64,000 bases of DNA, taken from positions 248,001 through 312,000 of the forward strand of contig QRFJ01000766.1 in assembly GCA_006176705.1 (NCBI GenBank). Reading direction: 5' to 3'. Below are positions 45,586 through 58,042 of the stretch, piece after piece. The DNA comes from Cocos nucifera. Lineage: Eukaryota; Streptophyta; Magnoliopsida; Arecales; Arecaceae. Every line of letters begins with the position of its first letter. The stretch's first letter is position 1. The notes beneath the pieces are model-generated. The model saw nothing but the letters and a program-made list of their open reading frames with translations. It had not been told where the DNA came from and did no database searches. Both the position numbers and the translations under genes were made by a program.

Positions 45586-46159
45586 ACGAGATTTGGTTTC
45601 ATCAAGAACGAGGAGATATCAAGTATGTTCAAGAAGGTCAGTGGAGGCATTATTATCTTTCTCATATTATATGTGGATGATATCCTTCTGATTGGAAATG
45701 ATATTCCCATGCTGACATAGGTCAAAGTATGGTTATCTAAGAAATTTTTTATGATAGACCTAGATAAGGCATCCTTCTTTTTAAGGTCTATAGGGATAGA
45801 CTGAAGAGGATGCTGGGTCTCTCAAATAGAGGAGGTGCTGAAGAGGTTCAACATGGTGAATTTTAGGTCCAGGTGTATGCAGACTCAGACCTTATGTTTG
45901 ATTAAAATGATCGAAAGTCGATGTCTAAAAGTTTGTTCCTGTGCTCTGATGGTACTGTGAGTTGGAAGAGTTTCAAGAAGATGGTTTCACCTAATCCACG
46001 ATTACCTTGAGAAGGATACATTGAGGTTATGGGAGTCGACTCTGCAGACCATGCGATTGACCCATTGACGAAGCCTTTAGGCCCGTAGAATATCCAAGCC
46101 CACCTTGAGAAGATGGGACTCAGATTTGTAGCCAATTAGCTTTAGGTCAAGTGAGAATT
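45586..46159 (+). pseudogene. M: RT and deleted RNase H fragment
   Basis: Begins mid-RT (FGFIKNEE), shows LILYVDDILLIGND near 45660-45705, then large gaps, VQVYADSD (RNase H start) and, at about 45988, a jump from the SWKSFKK segment to the equivalent of HLIRDYLEKG. This is the same junction as in A and C within a base or two. It ends with PLGP..HLEKMGLRFVAN and a polypurine-like AAGTGAGAAT before the LTR. It is clearly older than C by its divergence. Confidence 0.8.
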
Positions 46160-47188
46160 TGTTAGATGTGTGCCCTAGAAGCTAGATTGGCTGATACTTA
46201 TTAAATACTTTCTAAGGATATTTTTTATAATTTTGATTTAAAATAAATTAAAAGAATTATTTATTCTATCACATTGTGTATTAAAGTATCTGTGATACAT
46301 CCATTGAGTTAATACGCACGATAACATATATTCTTAAGAGTTGAGAATTTAAGGCATGTGTTATTATAATTAACTTATAAATTGCTCCTGATCGTAGGAT
46401 CATCACGAGGATGGTGATTGATTTGGAAGATCGATGTATGATTGCTTTCTTAGGATAGATGAGCCTTGAGTCTATGGTGTGGGGACATCGGAGTGAGAGT
46501 ACAGATACTCGTTAGAGAACGAGGGTACTGAGCATGACCACCTCGAACAGTCATAAGGAAGCCTACCTTATCATCGATGACTAGCTCGATGGTGCAGTGT
46601 ATGTTTGGTTCTTTGATCTGAGGTGCATCAGTAGTTCACTTTGAGGGTGTTATAGTTTGACTACACCATAACTCGGTCTCCTAGCCATTCGAAATCCTGA
46701 GGTGTATGTTGGCTATGGCATGTTCATTGTAGGAATTGGATCGCACCAAGATGGGATCTATCAACCTCGGTAGAGGAGGAGTAGTCCTATGATGATCATA
46801 AGATTGAGTCCTAAAATTCATGGCCATGGTAGTGTGAAATAATAGAAAGGAGTTTCTATAGGATTTTCACATCGAACTTGAATTGAATGATTCATTCATA
46901 TGATGGATGTTGGGTTTGATGAGTTCACCTTAACCCTAATCTCGATCGGGAGCTCATGATAAAGAACCCAATCCATAGGTAGCTGCACCGAGAGGTTCGC
47001 TATTCATTTTTGTTGGTTGCCACCATATACTACTAGGTGTCACTGAGGATTTTGGGATCAATTAGAATTGTCTTGATGATCGAGATTCTAATTGGGTGAA
47101 TCAAAAGTTCTAGTCATCAAGAGATATTTTGATGATATGATGATGGAGAGATATGACATTTATCATATAATGTAGAATATATGGTTAC
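46160..47188 (+). repeat. M 3' LTR, first 1 kb
   Basis: Starts TGTTAGATGTGTGCCC after the polypurine tract and follows family-C LTR sequence with many changes (shared ATCATCACGAGGATGGTGAT and GAGGTGTATGTTGGCTATGG). It is cut by the run of Ns. Confidence 0.85.
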
Positions 47189-47213
47189 NNNNNNNNNNNN
47201 NNNNNNNNNNNNN
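47189..47213. other. Assembly gap (25 Ns)
   Basis: A fixed-looking run of 25 N. The true size is unknown. Left is M's LTR, right is gypsy leader sequence just past where a primer-binding site would be, so at least a gypsy LTR and the rest of M's LTR are probably hidden or lost here. Confidence 0.98.
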
Positions 47214-48754
47214 AGGGATTGGTCTAAAACAATATTAAAATTTTGATCCTAGCTTTACTTTTGAAATTTATCTTTAATTTTTATTATTTAAAAAAAAAAT
47301 TATTCAATGCATGACACGTAAGGACCATTAGAAGACTACAACAAGAAAGAAACATGGCAGCTGAAGATCCTAACGACATCAATCTAGGATTGGATATGGC
47401 AACCGAAGGACAGCATGAAGCTATTCGATCAGTACATCGTCCATTAAATGATTACATCACACCATCTGTAGCCGATGCAGCTTCGAGCATCAGAAGACCG
47501 CCAGTGCGAGCAAATAATTTTGAAATAAAATCGACAATGATCCAGATGATTCAATCAACTGTCCAATTCAGTGGACACGTGCATGATGATCCGAATGCCC
47601 ATATTTTTAATTTTCTTGAACTTTGCGATACTGTTAAAATTAATGGGGTGTTGGATGATGCTATTAGATTAAGATTATTTTCCTTCTCTTTATGAGACAA
47701 AGCTAAGAGTTGGCTTCATTCTCTTCCTGTAGGTTCTATCATAACTTGGGATGTCTTAGTCCAAAAATTCTTAGCCAAGTACTTTCCACCTTTCAAGACT
47801 GCCAAGATGCACAACGATATTACTTCCTTTATGCAGATAGACATGGAGACACTATATGAGGCTTGGAAACATTTCAAGGAATTACTGAGAAGATGTCCAC
47901 ATCATCAACTACCTGTACGGCTTTAGGTATAAACTTTCTATAATGGTTTATCTCCTACTAATCGTTCTATGATTGATGCAGCAGCAGGAGGAACCATTAA
48001 TCAAAAAATGGAAGAAGAAGCTTTCGATCTGATCGATGAGATAGCATCAAAGAGCTATCAATGGTAGATAGAACGTATGATGCTAAAAAGACTAGCAGCT
48101 GTGCAGGGAGTAGATTGCGTGCCAATCTTACTAGCTGAAATTGTAGCCCTTAGAGCCGAAGTCAACAACTTAAAGAAAATAGCTATGCATGTTCAGAGCA
48201 TTACTTGTGATCTGTGTGGAGGAGGACACAATACGAGCAATTGCCAGACAGGTAATCCTTTTGCTAAAATAACTAATACAACTAATTATATTGGTAATTT
48301 TTTTAGGCCGCAACAAAACAATCCCTACTCCAACACATACAATCAAGGGTGGAGGCAGTACCCAAATTTCTCATGGAGCAATCAAAATGCAGCACAACAG
48401 CCACCCCCGGGAATCCAAGTACCTGAAAAGAAGTCCAACATGAAAGAGCTGATGGTCAAATTTATGCAAAATCAAGAAGCAACTATAAAAAATTTGGAAG
48501 CCAAACTTAGGCAGGACCAAACAGCAGCAATTCGAAACTTGGAGATGCGAATAGGTCAAATGGCTAAAATAATCTCCGAGAGACCTTAGGGATCCTTGCC
48601 CAGCAACACGGAGACCAATCCAAGGGGGCAAGTCAATGCTATCACCCTAAGAAGTTGTACAAAATTGGAGGAGCCACATCAAAAGAGAGAGACCGAAGAG
48701 CCAACTACAAATAAGGAACCATAACTAAATTCATCAGTCACCAAAACAACCAGC
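47214..48754 (+). pseudogene. G2 gypsy leader and gag
   Basis: Leader from 47214 parallels G1's leader. Gag starts at ATG 47354 (MAAEDPNDIN) and shows NNFEIKSTMIQMIQ, NFLELCDTVKINGV, DKAKSWLHSLP, ETLYEAWKHFKELLRRCPHH, DAAAGGTI, a CCHC knuckle (CDLCGGGHNTSNC, histidine kept) and ITLRSCTKLEEP. All in one frame, with stops at 47696 (TGA for TGG), about 47923 (TAG), 48065-48067 (TAG, shared with G1) and 48587-48589 (TAG). Gag ends at CACCAAAACAACCAGCA and meets an inverted primer-binding site. Confidence 0.88.
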
Positions 48755-48770
48755 AATGGTGCTAAAAACT
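48755..48770 (-). other. Inverted gypsy primer-binding site
   Basis: AATGGTGCTAAAAACT on the + strand equals the G1 arrangement AACGGTGCCAAAAACT, the reverse of a tRNA-Asp site, directly left of the LTR. Its orientation (minus) opposes the gag on its left (plus). Confidence 0.8.
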
Positions 48771-50621
48771 TGATGTGTGCTAATTTATAGCTATGACAAG
48801 TGCACCAATCGATCAAGTAATAAAGTGAATGAGTAGAGTATCATCCCTAGAGGATTGGAAAATAAGTACTGAAAAGCTCTTTCCTATGCTTTATTTAGAA
48901 GATCGATTTATGAGAATAAAAAATTAAAGAATAAAATAAAAAAATAAATAAAATTTTTTTAGAAAATAGAGAGAGTGTAAATTATTAGGGTTTTAAACTC
49001 AAGAGCAATGGATTACTAGGGCAATCAATTCACCAACTCAGTCAATACAATATTCAGATTTTTAGATTAATTTTATTTCATATGATGGTGGAGTCTCCTA
49101 ATTTATTCACTATCCTTTGGTCCAAGCATAGCAAAACTATCAATATTTATTAATTACCCTTTGGTCTAGGTGTAATTTAAATAAATATTAATGCATTAAG
49201 TTTTGTGAAACCCTCTAATTAAAATATGCTGCGTCCAAAGCACACTAAAATTTCCGCATGCATATAAATTCTAATTTGATTCATAATACAAAGTATATAA
49301 TCAAGAAGCAATAACATAGATGTACTTGGTTCGTAACATCTATATTCATCAAATCAATTAAAAGATTATCAGTAATCTAAAAGCATTAAGATCAGATTTA
49401 TATACTCCTCATGAATAAAATTTAAAAATAATCACACTGAATATTGCATCAAAAGAATAGCTACACCTTAGCCTTAGTAAAAGAAAATTTAGTTCATGAT
49501 AACAAATTCAAAAACAGCGAATAAAATAAAAAGCATAGAAAAATTAGACTGTTTGATTGCTGAAATTGATTATCCGTTACTTTTGGCGTGGAGAACTTGG
49601 TGAAGAAGAAGATGCTCCTTGATCGATGTCTTGATTGTCGAAAGAAATCAAAAACCCTTTTTTTTTCTCACAAATCACTCTTCTCTTTCTACCTCTCTCC
49701 TCTCTTTTTCTTTTTGTTTTTCTTTATTTCTCTGACTCTCTCCCTTTTTCTCTTTTTCTCTTTTTCTCTCACTTCCCTTTTCTTTCTATGGCAACAGCAG
49801 GTATTTATAGGCTAAAAAAAATTGATTCTTCCCTAAATTCCTTTAGAAATTAGGTTTAAGACTCCCAAAACAACTCAAACAAGAATCTGGGTAATTCTGA
49901 TCATTGGATGTTAATCAAATGGTCCAAAAATCACTTAAAAACCTCCTAAAATAATCTAGATCAAGTCAAATTTTATGCCAACCATTGGATCAATCGTTGG
50001 ATTGAATCTGGGCCATTCGATCGCGTAGAAAGAGGCCTTCTGATCTTTAGTTTAACATCGAAATGAATCTTAGCCATTGGATCTCGACCGGGAGCTATGG
50101 ATGCCATTCATCAGCGCTTTCTTTTCGACCGTCCGATCAAGTTTCAGTGAAAGGCGCCCATTGGATCAGACAAAATTTCCAAATTACCCTCTGTAGACCA
50201 TGCGCGAGTCCAGTGTTGCATGGACTGCCGCGTTCTTCAGCCAATCAGAGCGCGCTTCTTCATGTGAAATTCCTAAATTATCTTTCAGATGGTCCACCAT
50301 GCACCGCAAAAAATGCTGACGTCATCCTGACATCAGTGTTGCATCAACGGGTCGGTCTGTGGTCGAGCCGGGCAGTCTATTGAGCTAGTTTTCTGAATCG
50401 GTTTAAACCGAACCGGATTATTTTTTTTTTTTAAATTCAATTTTGGGCTCATTTAAAGTCCATTTTACCTGAAATTTATTTCATCTGAACCAGAAAAATA
50501 AGATCTTCATATTGGTGGCCTTCTTTTCTACATAAAATTTATAAAAGTATTAATTTCTAAAAAATAGATTAATTTATTTTATAATTTAATACTTTTATTA
50601 GTATATTTTTATCACTTATCA
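48771..50621 (-). repeat. G2 LTR in minus orientation
   Basis: 1,851 bp, TGATGTGTGC to CACTTATCA on the + strand, collinear with both G1 LTRs and without their 44-bp duplication. The right flank (aaaatctaactag) is the sequence that precedes gag in copia N, so this gypsy LTR sits a few tens of bases upstream of the N start codon. Confidence 0.9.
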
Positions 50622-50664
50622 AAAATCTAACTAGAAATTTTGACTCTCTACAGAAAAAAGAAAA

Positions 50665-51935
50665 ATGTCTGCATCCAATCCACTAGCCCATATCCTAAAC
50701 ACCCATAGACTGACCGGACCCAATTATAAGGATTGGCTTTGAAACTTCAAAATTATTTTAGGTTCTGAGAAGTTGACTCATGTATTAGACCAGGATCCCC
50801 CCATCTTACCAGCTCGTCCGTCCACTAAATAGAGAGCATCTCTTGATAAATGGATGGATGAAGATAATAAGACTAGATACTACATGTTGGGCTTAATGTC
50901 TGATGAGCTTCAGCATCAATATGAAGATATCAAGACTGCCCACCAAATGTTGGCTTACCTACAAGAGCTGTTTGGTGAACAGAGTCGCGCAGCCAAATAT
51001 CAGATCACTAAACGACTGTTTAAGGCTAAAATGCATGATGGGCAATCAGTCCAAGATCATTGTCTGATGATAATCAAGAACTTGGAAGAGCTTGAGAAGC
51101 TCAAAGTGAAGCTAGATCAGCATCTGCAGAATGATATAATTCTGCAATCCTTGACTGATGCGTATGGATAGTTCATCATGAACTACCACATGCATAAACT
51201 TCAGAATACTCTGGCTGAGCTTATGAATATGTTGGTTACTGCTGAGCTTTCTATGAAAAATTCTAAAGGCTCAGTACTTGCTATGAAATGGACTTCTTCC
51301 AAAAGAAAATTTTTTGGAAAGAAAAAGAAGTCTATGAAAAAATAGAAGGTGGAAGGAGGAAAGAAAAAGAAGACAGAGCTAAAGAAGAAGGCTGCTGACA
51401 AAGAAAAATATTTTTATTATAATATTGATGGCCACTGAAAGTGGAACTGCCCTACATACCTGGCCACCCTGAAGAATAAAAAGAAAATAGGTCCTTCTAG
51501 AGGTATGCTCATTATTGAATCTAACCTTATAATTTTTTCTGCATCCAGTTGGGTGCTTAACTCTGATTCTAGTGCTCATTTGTGTACTTCCATGCAGAAT
51601 TTTAATGATAGCAGAAGGCTGAGGGATGGTGAGATGATCCTACGCATCGAAAATGGAGCAAGGGTTGCTACTATAGTCGTGGAAACCTATCCTCTTTGAC
51701 TACCATCTAGCTTAGATTTAGTACTTAGGGATTGTTATTATGTGCCTACTGCAGGCAAAAATTTGATTCCTATTTCATGTTTAGCATAAGAAGACTATGT
51801 AATTAGTTTTTTTAAGGACCACTGTAATATTTATTATGAAAGAAATAAAATTGCAAGTGGTTTCCTTATTAACGATCTCTACCAGTTACATATTGATATA
51901 TCTATCTTTAATATCGAGCAAAATATGAATGCCAT
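50665..51935 (+). pseudogene. N gag and protease
   Basis: Start MSASNPLAHIL. The gag core is interrupted by TGA near 50739, TAG near 50829 and TAG near 51169. The middle reads WMDEDNKTRYYMLGLMSDELQ and QSVQDHCLMI. The zinc knuckle has decayed (FYYNIDGH). The protease active site WVLNSDSSAHLC has lost the catalytic aspartate (DSG to NSD). It ends LYQLHIDISIFNIEQ, which shows the ancestral reading lost in C. Confidence 0.85.
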
Positions 51936-52821
51936 AAGATCAAAATGACCCAGGAATAGTCCAAACGATAGGTATCTATGGCATCCAAGGCTAAGTCATA
52001 TAGTAGAAGATAAGATTAACAAATTAGAAAAAATCAGGCTATTGAATCCGTTGACTTTTGAGTCAAATCCAATTTGTGAATCATGTCTTCATGGCAAAAT
52101 AACTAAGCTTCCTTTTATAGGACATGGGGAAAGGGCCACGGATCTACTTGCCCTAGTACATACTGATATGTGTGGCCCATTTGATGTGTCGGCTAGAGGC
52201 AACTTTGACTACTTCATAACCTTTATCGATGATTTATCTCGGTATGGGTATGTGTATCTTTTGAGACACAAGTCTGAAGCCTTTGAAAAGTTCAAGAAAT
52301 TTAGACATGAAGTTGAAAAGCAAATTAGAAAACTTATTAAGGTTCTTTGATCAGATCGAGGAGGTGAATACCTTAGTCGGGAATTTTTGAACTATCTCAA
52401 GCAAAATGGCATAATCTCTTAATGGACTCCATCTGAAACACCTCAACTCAATGGGATTTCAAAATGAAGGAACTGGACCTTATTAGATATGGTTCGATCC
52501 ATGATGAGCTTCACGGACCTTCCTAATTTTCTTTAGGGACATAGTCTATTAATTTTTATATATTTACTAAATAAGATTCTCTCTAAAATCATTCCTACCA
52601 TACCGTACGAGATATGGCATGGTAACAAACCAAGTCTGAGTCATCTTAAAATTTAGGATTGTCCGGCTCATGTCAAAAGACAACAAGCGGACAAGTTAGA
52701 CTATAGGTTCTTTAGAGCTCGATTCATAGGATATCCCAAAGAGTCATTAGGATATTATTTCTACATTTCAGAAGACCACAATATGATTGTGAGTCAGCAT
52801 GCCATCTTTCTTGAAAAATAG
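51936..52821 (+). pseudogene. N integrase, ending at the shared TAG
   Basis: Zinc-binding segment WHPRLSHIV...CESCLHGK, core HTDMCGPF and SDRGGEYLS (after a TGA near 52350), then decayed through the glutamate region (GISK.RNWT) and FIGYPKESLGYYFYI. It terminates at TAG 52819-52821 after HAIFLEK, as in C and E. The frame after the TAG is the same frame and is open. Confidence 0.85.
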
Positions 52822-53763
52822 TTTATTCAAGATGGTAGCATTGGAAAGCAGATTAAGCTCGAGGAGAAAATCTCACAAGAGCAACGAGCTAAGGACCATA
52901 TGGAACCAAATCAAGTTGAGCTAATACAATCACTACCTCCTCCACCTCGTAGATTGAAAAGAATTTTTCGTCCTTCTAAGAGGTACTTAGGTACTATTTT
53001 AAAGGAAGTAGAGAAAATGATCCTCGTAGGTAATGGAGTTCATGGTGATGATCCCAAAACCTATGACGAGGCGATATCGGATATCGACTCCGAGAAATGG
53101 TTAGAGGCAATGAAGTCAGAAATTGACTCGATACACTCAAACCAAGTTTGGACCTTAGTAGATCCACTCGAAGGTATAATACCTATTGGTTGTAAATGGA
53201 TCTACAAGAGAAAGATTGGTGCAGATGAGAATGTGGAGATATTCAAAGCTAGATTAGTGGCCAAAGGATATAGTCAGCAAGAAGGAATTGACTATCAGGA
53301 TACCTTTTCTCCAATAGCCATGCTAAAATCCATCCGCACATTGCTTGCTGTTGCAGCCTATTTTGATTATGAAATATGGCAAATGGATGTAAAACCAACA
53401 TTCTTAAATGGATACCTTAAGGAAGATATCTATATGGAACAACCACTATGTTTCACATCCAGTGATGTTGATCATAAAGTATGCAAGCTGCAAAGGTCCA
53501 TATATGGACTTAAGCAAGCATCTTGAAGCTGGAATACTCATTTTTAATGATGTGATCAAATTATTTGATTTCATCAAGAATAAGAAGGAACCATGTTTTT
53601 CAAAAAGATCAGTGAAAGCGCTATTATCTTCCTCGTACTATACATAGATGATATCCTCCTTATTGGAAATGATATTTTCATCTTGACCATAGTTAAAATA
53701 TGGTTATCTAAAGAATTCTCCATGAAAGACCTAGGAGAAGTATCCTTTATTCTAGGAATTAGA
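52822..53763 (+). pseudogene. N linker and reverse transcriptase, truncated
   Basis: Directly after the TAG the frame reads FIQDGSIGKQIKLEEK, a PPPPRR motif, a DDPKTYDEAISDI segment, IGCKWIYKRKIGADE, FSPIAMLKSIRTLLAVAA, MDVKPTFLNGYL and YGLKQAS to a TGA at about 53524. After frameshifts it continues LVLYIDDILLIGND and KDLGEVSFILGI. YVDD is changed to YIDD. The thumb and RNase H are absent. Confidence 0.87.
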
Positions 53764-54940
53764 CCTATTTACACCCAATGAGTTTAACCCCTTTGGGTGG
53801 GTCAACCAATGTCCACACATTACTGACCTTCATGGATTTCATCTCAGATTTCATGGCCTCAAGCCATTTTTTGGAATCAGATCTCTGCATTGCATCCATG
53901 TAGATGATTAGATCCTCATCATTCTCATCGAGTTCGATAGGATCACCATTCCACACCAAGAAATCATAATATCTATCCGATTGATGCGGTACTCTATCAG
54001 ATTGCCTTAATGGTGCAGAGATACTGGGCTCTGGATCTGATCTAATCAAATCTGATTCAGGTTCGACAATAAGTGTCAGCTTTTCTACCTATTGAACTTC
54101 ATCAAGTTCCACCTTAGAGGCAATACTTCCTTTATTAAAAACTTTTTTTCTAAGAAGATTATCTTAAGGTTGACAATTACCTTTTGTTCATCAGCATGGT
54201 AGAAAATATACCCTATTGATTCTTTGGGGTACCCTATAAATATGCATTTGTCAGATCTATGTCCAAGTTTATCTATGATTAACCATTTTACATAAGCTAG
54301 ATACCCCTAGACCCTATGGTGTGAAAGTGCTGGCTTATACCTTGTCTATATCTCATATGGTGTCTTAATTACAGACTTACTTGGAACCCTATTTAATAGA
54401 TAGCAAGCCGATTTGAGTGCATATCCCCAGAAGGATATCGACAAGTTGGCAAAACCCATCAAGGATCGGACCATGTCTAACAGAATCTGATTTCTCCTCT
54501 CAGATACACCATTATGCTGTGGTATTCCTGAAGGAGTCCATTAGGAGAGAATCCCATTCTTTCCTAGATATGTGAGAAATTCACCAGAAAGGTATTTCCC
54601 TCCTCGGTCAGATCGAAGAGTCTTAATATTCTTTCTAGTTTGTTTTTCTACTTCACTTCTAAATCGTTTGAATATTTCAAATGACTCTGACTTATGTTTC
54701 ATTAAATAGACATATCCATACCTAGATAGATCATCTATGAAAGTAATAAAGTAGAGATATCCACCTCTGGCACATATACTTATTGGTCCACATACATCAG
54801 TATGTACTAGACCTAAGAGCTCAGTGGCTCTCTCATCATTTTCAGTAAAAGGTGACTTGGTCATTTTTCTAAGAAGATGAGATTCACAGGTTGGAAGTGA
54901 TTCACAATCACTGACTTCAAGAATTCCCTCTTGAGTCAAC
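53764..54940 (-). pseudogene. D2 integrase and start of reverse transcriptase
   Basis: Integrase reads CESHLLRKM, HTDVCGPISICARGG, DDLSRYGYVYLMKHKS and LRSDRGGKYLS in one frame (54939-54541), then a TAG after NGILS. Past it, NGVSERRNQ-like and FIGYPKESIGY pieces are visible in broken frames to about 54200. The RT entry reads SDSKKWLEAMKSEMKSM and VWTLVDPPKGVKLIGCK (54049-53765), where the element is cut. This is the Tnt1-like copia arrangement. Distinct in sequence from the C family. Confidence 0.85.
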
Positions 54941-54981
54941 CTGTTTATCCTATTCTTGTTGATGTGACCTAGTCTACAGTG

Positions 54982-55434
54982 TCATAAGTAGATATCAGAT
55001 ACACTATCTAATCTAGGATGCTTGCTAGTGGAATAGACTACATTAATAGGTTGTGATAATATGTACACACCATTGTTCAAATGTTCTGAGAATATAGTAA
55101 TACCATTCATAATGATATTACAAAATTCTTTCTTTATTGAAAATTCATAATTATCTTTGGCCAAAAGGCTTACAGAAATGATAGTCAAAAAGAAACTAAG
55201 ATAAAAATGATAATCACTAAAAACAACTATATGAGACTCAAATATAAGTTTCAAGATTTCTAATGCTAGAATTGAATCCGATCTTCCATCTCCAATATTA
55301 AGAAACCTCTCACCTTGCTCGAATCTCCTACGGACTTGCAACCCCTGCAACGAATTGCAAATATGGTAAGGACTACTAATATCCAATACCCAGTCAGTTT
55401 TATCATAAATAGAGAAATTGTAAGAAATTATCAT
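54982..55434 (-). pseudogene. D2 protease
   Basis: A 150-codon open stretch with WVLDISSPYHICNSLQGLQV near its start, where the family consensus would have DTGS; the threonine and glycine of the active site are changed, so it is inactive. It continues RRFEQGERFLNIGDG and NGITIFSEHLNNGVYILSQP, the standard link to the pre-integrase domain. Confidence 0.83.
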
Positions 55435-56309
55435 ATAAATATCTTGCCCAGCAACAACTTGCTTCTTTCTCGGCCTATTGGGATCCAGTGAGGTAATGTA
55501 CTGAGGATAGTTTCTCTTTTAGTACCCCCACTTCTTGCAGAAGAAGTATTTAGCTTGATTCTTATTAGGCTTGATCTTCTTGGTCTAGCCCTGCATAGAT
55601 GTCCCAGTCTGAACTTACACCTTCTTTGATTTTTTTTTCTTGTTCTTCTTCCCTTTCTTAAAAGATTGAGAACCAGAAGATGAATCTTCCACTAAGTTCA
55701 TGGACTCCTTATAGAGCTAGTGATTCTTTTCAAAGTTCTAAAGCAACCCCAGTAACCCATGGTAGTTAACTTTAGGCTTTGTCATTCTATAATGAGTAAG
55801 GAATGGGAGATATGTTTGGGCAATGAGTTCAAAATTAAATCTTTTCCTAGTTGCTCATGCAAGAAAAATCCGAGCTTGCTCAAATACTCCATCAGCTCGA
55901 TCATGTACAGTACATGATCAGTGACTGAAGCACCATCTCTTATCTTGGTATTAAATATGGTACAACTAGTCTTATACCTCTCAACATCATCAGATGTACC
56001 AAAAGATTCGTTAAACACTTGAAGCATGTCTTCTGACTGAGCTAACTCAAACCTACGACTGAACTCATCGCTCATGGAAGCCAACAAAATGCAATGCACC
56101 ATAATTCAATCATTGAGCCATTTCTGGTAAGTATCTCTGACCGTTCCACATGCATTGGGTGCTGGTTCCTCAGGTGCCAGATCTATCAGTACATATAGAA
56201 TCCATTCATATTCCAAGACAATCCCCAACTTTTGATATCGGTTATCGAAGTTGGATCCCACCAGCTTATCATTGTCTAACAATGATCGGAGTGAAAGAAA
56301 AGTGGCCAT
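55435..56309 (-). pseudogene. D2 gag
   Basis: ATG at 56309 (MATFLSLRSLL), then a TAA-type break near 56106 followed by LLASMSDEFSRRFE, MLQVFNESFGTSDDVERYKT, IRDGASVTDHVLYMIELME and LILNSLPKHISHSL. After about 55782 the frame breaks; a lysine-rich tract and a ruined zinc knuckle (YFFCKKWGY) follow near 55520-55560. Gag would form the particle; this copy cannot. Confidence 0.83.
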
Positions 56310-58027
56310 GTTTACATAAAGAAAAAATAAAATCTAATTAGTAATTGATTCATTAAATCTAAAGATTTGGATTTTTAATCAAAAAGTTCTCCCACTATTT
56401 TATTCGAATTGGTAGCCTCTACCTCCAATTCAAGGAATTACCTTAATTTCTTAGTGGATACTAAAATTCACATACACTGCACATAAGTCCAACTTTGGTT
56501 GGTCAACCCATGTATATCTAAGAGTAGGTTCATAATCAACTATTTCTCTAAATAATTTTTAGTAATTTAATTTTGCCCCAGTCCCTAATCAGTAGGCTTT
56601 GACCTCCACTGAAAAGGTCTGATTAAGTCCAACCATTAACATGACCATACTTGATCCATCTAATCAATGAATGATTAAGTCCAACTTTGATTGATCAACC
56701 TAACCATCATTTAAATAGATGCGGCCAAGAAATCATATTATGAATAATAATTTCATTAGCCGATAAGCACCAAGCCTTTGGGCCTCTAATGTTTATCAAA
56801 CTAATGGACCCATTATCATCCACTTAATGGGAGGCCATGACCTAGTTATCACCATAACTATTTCATTTTTAGGGATCTAATAATTTTAGAGAATTTAATT
56901 AATTTGATTTAAGAAAGATAGAGAGAATGAGCCAGTCAATTTTGATCCTCCCATTGACTTCACCAAGTCAGATCAAAAAAAGAACCTAATTCAAACTGGC
57001 ATTAGGAGCACCTAAATCAGTCACACTGATTTACCTAATTAACATGGGTGAGCCCAAATCACCAAGTGATCTAATCAAAATCTAATTCATCAGGATGGTC
57101 AGATAAGTGAGATTAGTAGAAGGGATATGTCATTAACTCATCAAAGACCGAATCAATGCGAGTAGTTTCCAATTAAAAACTACTGGTCAGACTATCAAAC
57201 TTACCTTAGACATCATCCAATTCATTAGTTTCAACTTGACCAACCTAGTAATTTTGGATCCGACCACGTAGCTAGGAATCAAGTCCATCTTGGTTCTCGT
57301 TAAAAACATGGACTTGACCAACTACAACTATTATAATTGATCTAAAGAATCCTTGACCTAAGATAAATATTGATTAGATTTAGTCAATTCTCTAATTAAG
57401 TCCATTCTTTAATCTAACCTTAGGTCTAACCCAATTAATGGACCTAATTTTTACTAGCCCGTTAACCCAATGTATTATGATTTATGTCTTAGGATCTTCA
57501 ATTCACAATCCTAGATCCTAATCAATCAATTCTTAATTCTTAAATAAGTTTTAGGCTAAGGGTTGGGGACATTTCAAAATGATTTTCATATTTGTAAAAG
57601 ATTTTCATAACATGATTCTATCAACCAGTTACATGTTTGATTCATAATCAATATGCACATATAACAAACATGAAAACTATTTTAGATCTAATCTAAACAT
57701 GCTCATAAAATTAAAGTATTTCAATTCTAATTAATCATAAATCATCTTAGATCAGGTCTAACATATTTATGATAATAAAAATTAGATTAAAACTTTTTTT
57801 AATTAGATCATAATTTTTTTAAATCTAATCTAAAATTTTATTATCAGAATTTTAGATCCTCACACACTAAGACAACCTCTCCACTGTAAGGGATAAACCT
57901 TACAGCAAGACAATGTTACAGCACGTGCAATCTAAATTTTTTTTTAGATTTAATCATCAGATTATAAATTAGATTTAATCTAAAAATATAATCTAAGCAT
58001 GCATAAATCATGTAATAAATAAACCTA
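56310..58027 (-). other. D2 leader
   Basis: 1.7 kb of AT-rich sequence between gag and the primer-binding site, collinear with the two D1 leader pieces (14604-15465 and 25688-26592). It documents the uninterrupted state of the site where C inserted (equivalent to about 57350). No open frame of note. Confidence 0.82.
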
Positions 58028-58040
58028 GGCTCTGATACTA
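58028..58040 (-). other. D2 primer-binding site
   Basis: GGCTCTGATACTA on the + strand, the reverse of TAGTATCAGAGCC, one base from the initiator-Met form, two bases inside the LTR end (TGCAAGAACC). Confidence 0.85.
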
Positions 58041-58042
58041 AT

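Larger units (their letters stand above)
50622..53763 (+). mobile_element. Copia N internal region, 5' and 3' truncated
   Basis: A decayed family-C coding region without LTRs, primer-binding site or RNase H. It begins about 43 bp before the gag ATG (50665), after the gypsy LTR, and stops at 53763 within RT (after LGEVSFILGI), where an inverted family-D pol begins. It is useful as an outgroup: several stops in C correspond to sense codons here. Confidence 0.88.

Noticed and set aside
47189..47213. N run as evidence of a biological breakpoint
   Set aside because: A 25-N run is an assembly placeholder; nothing can be concluded about the sequence or distance across it.
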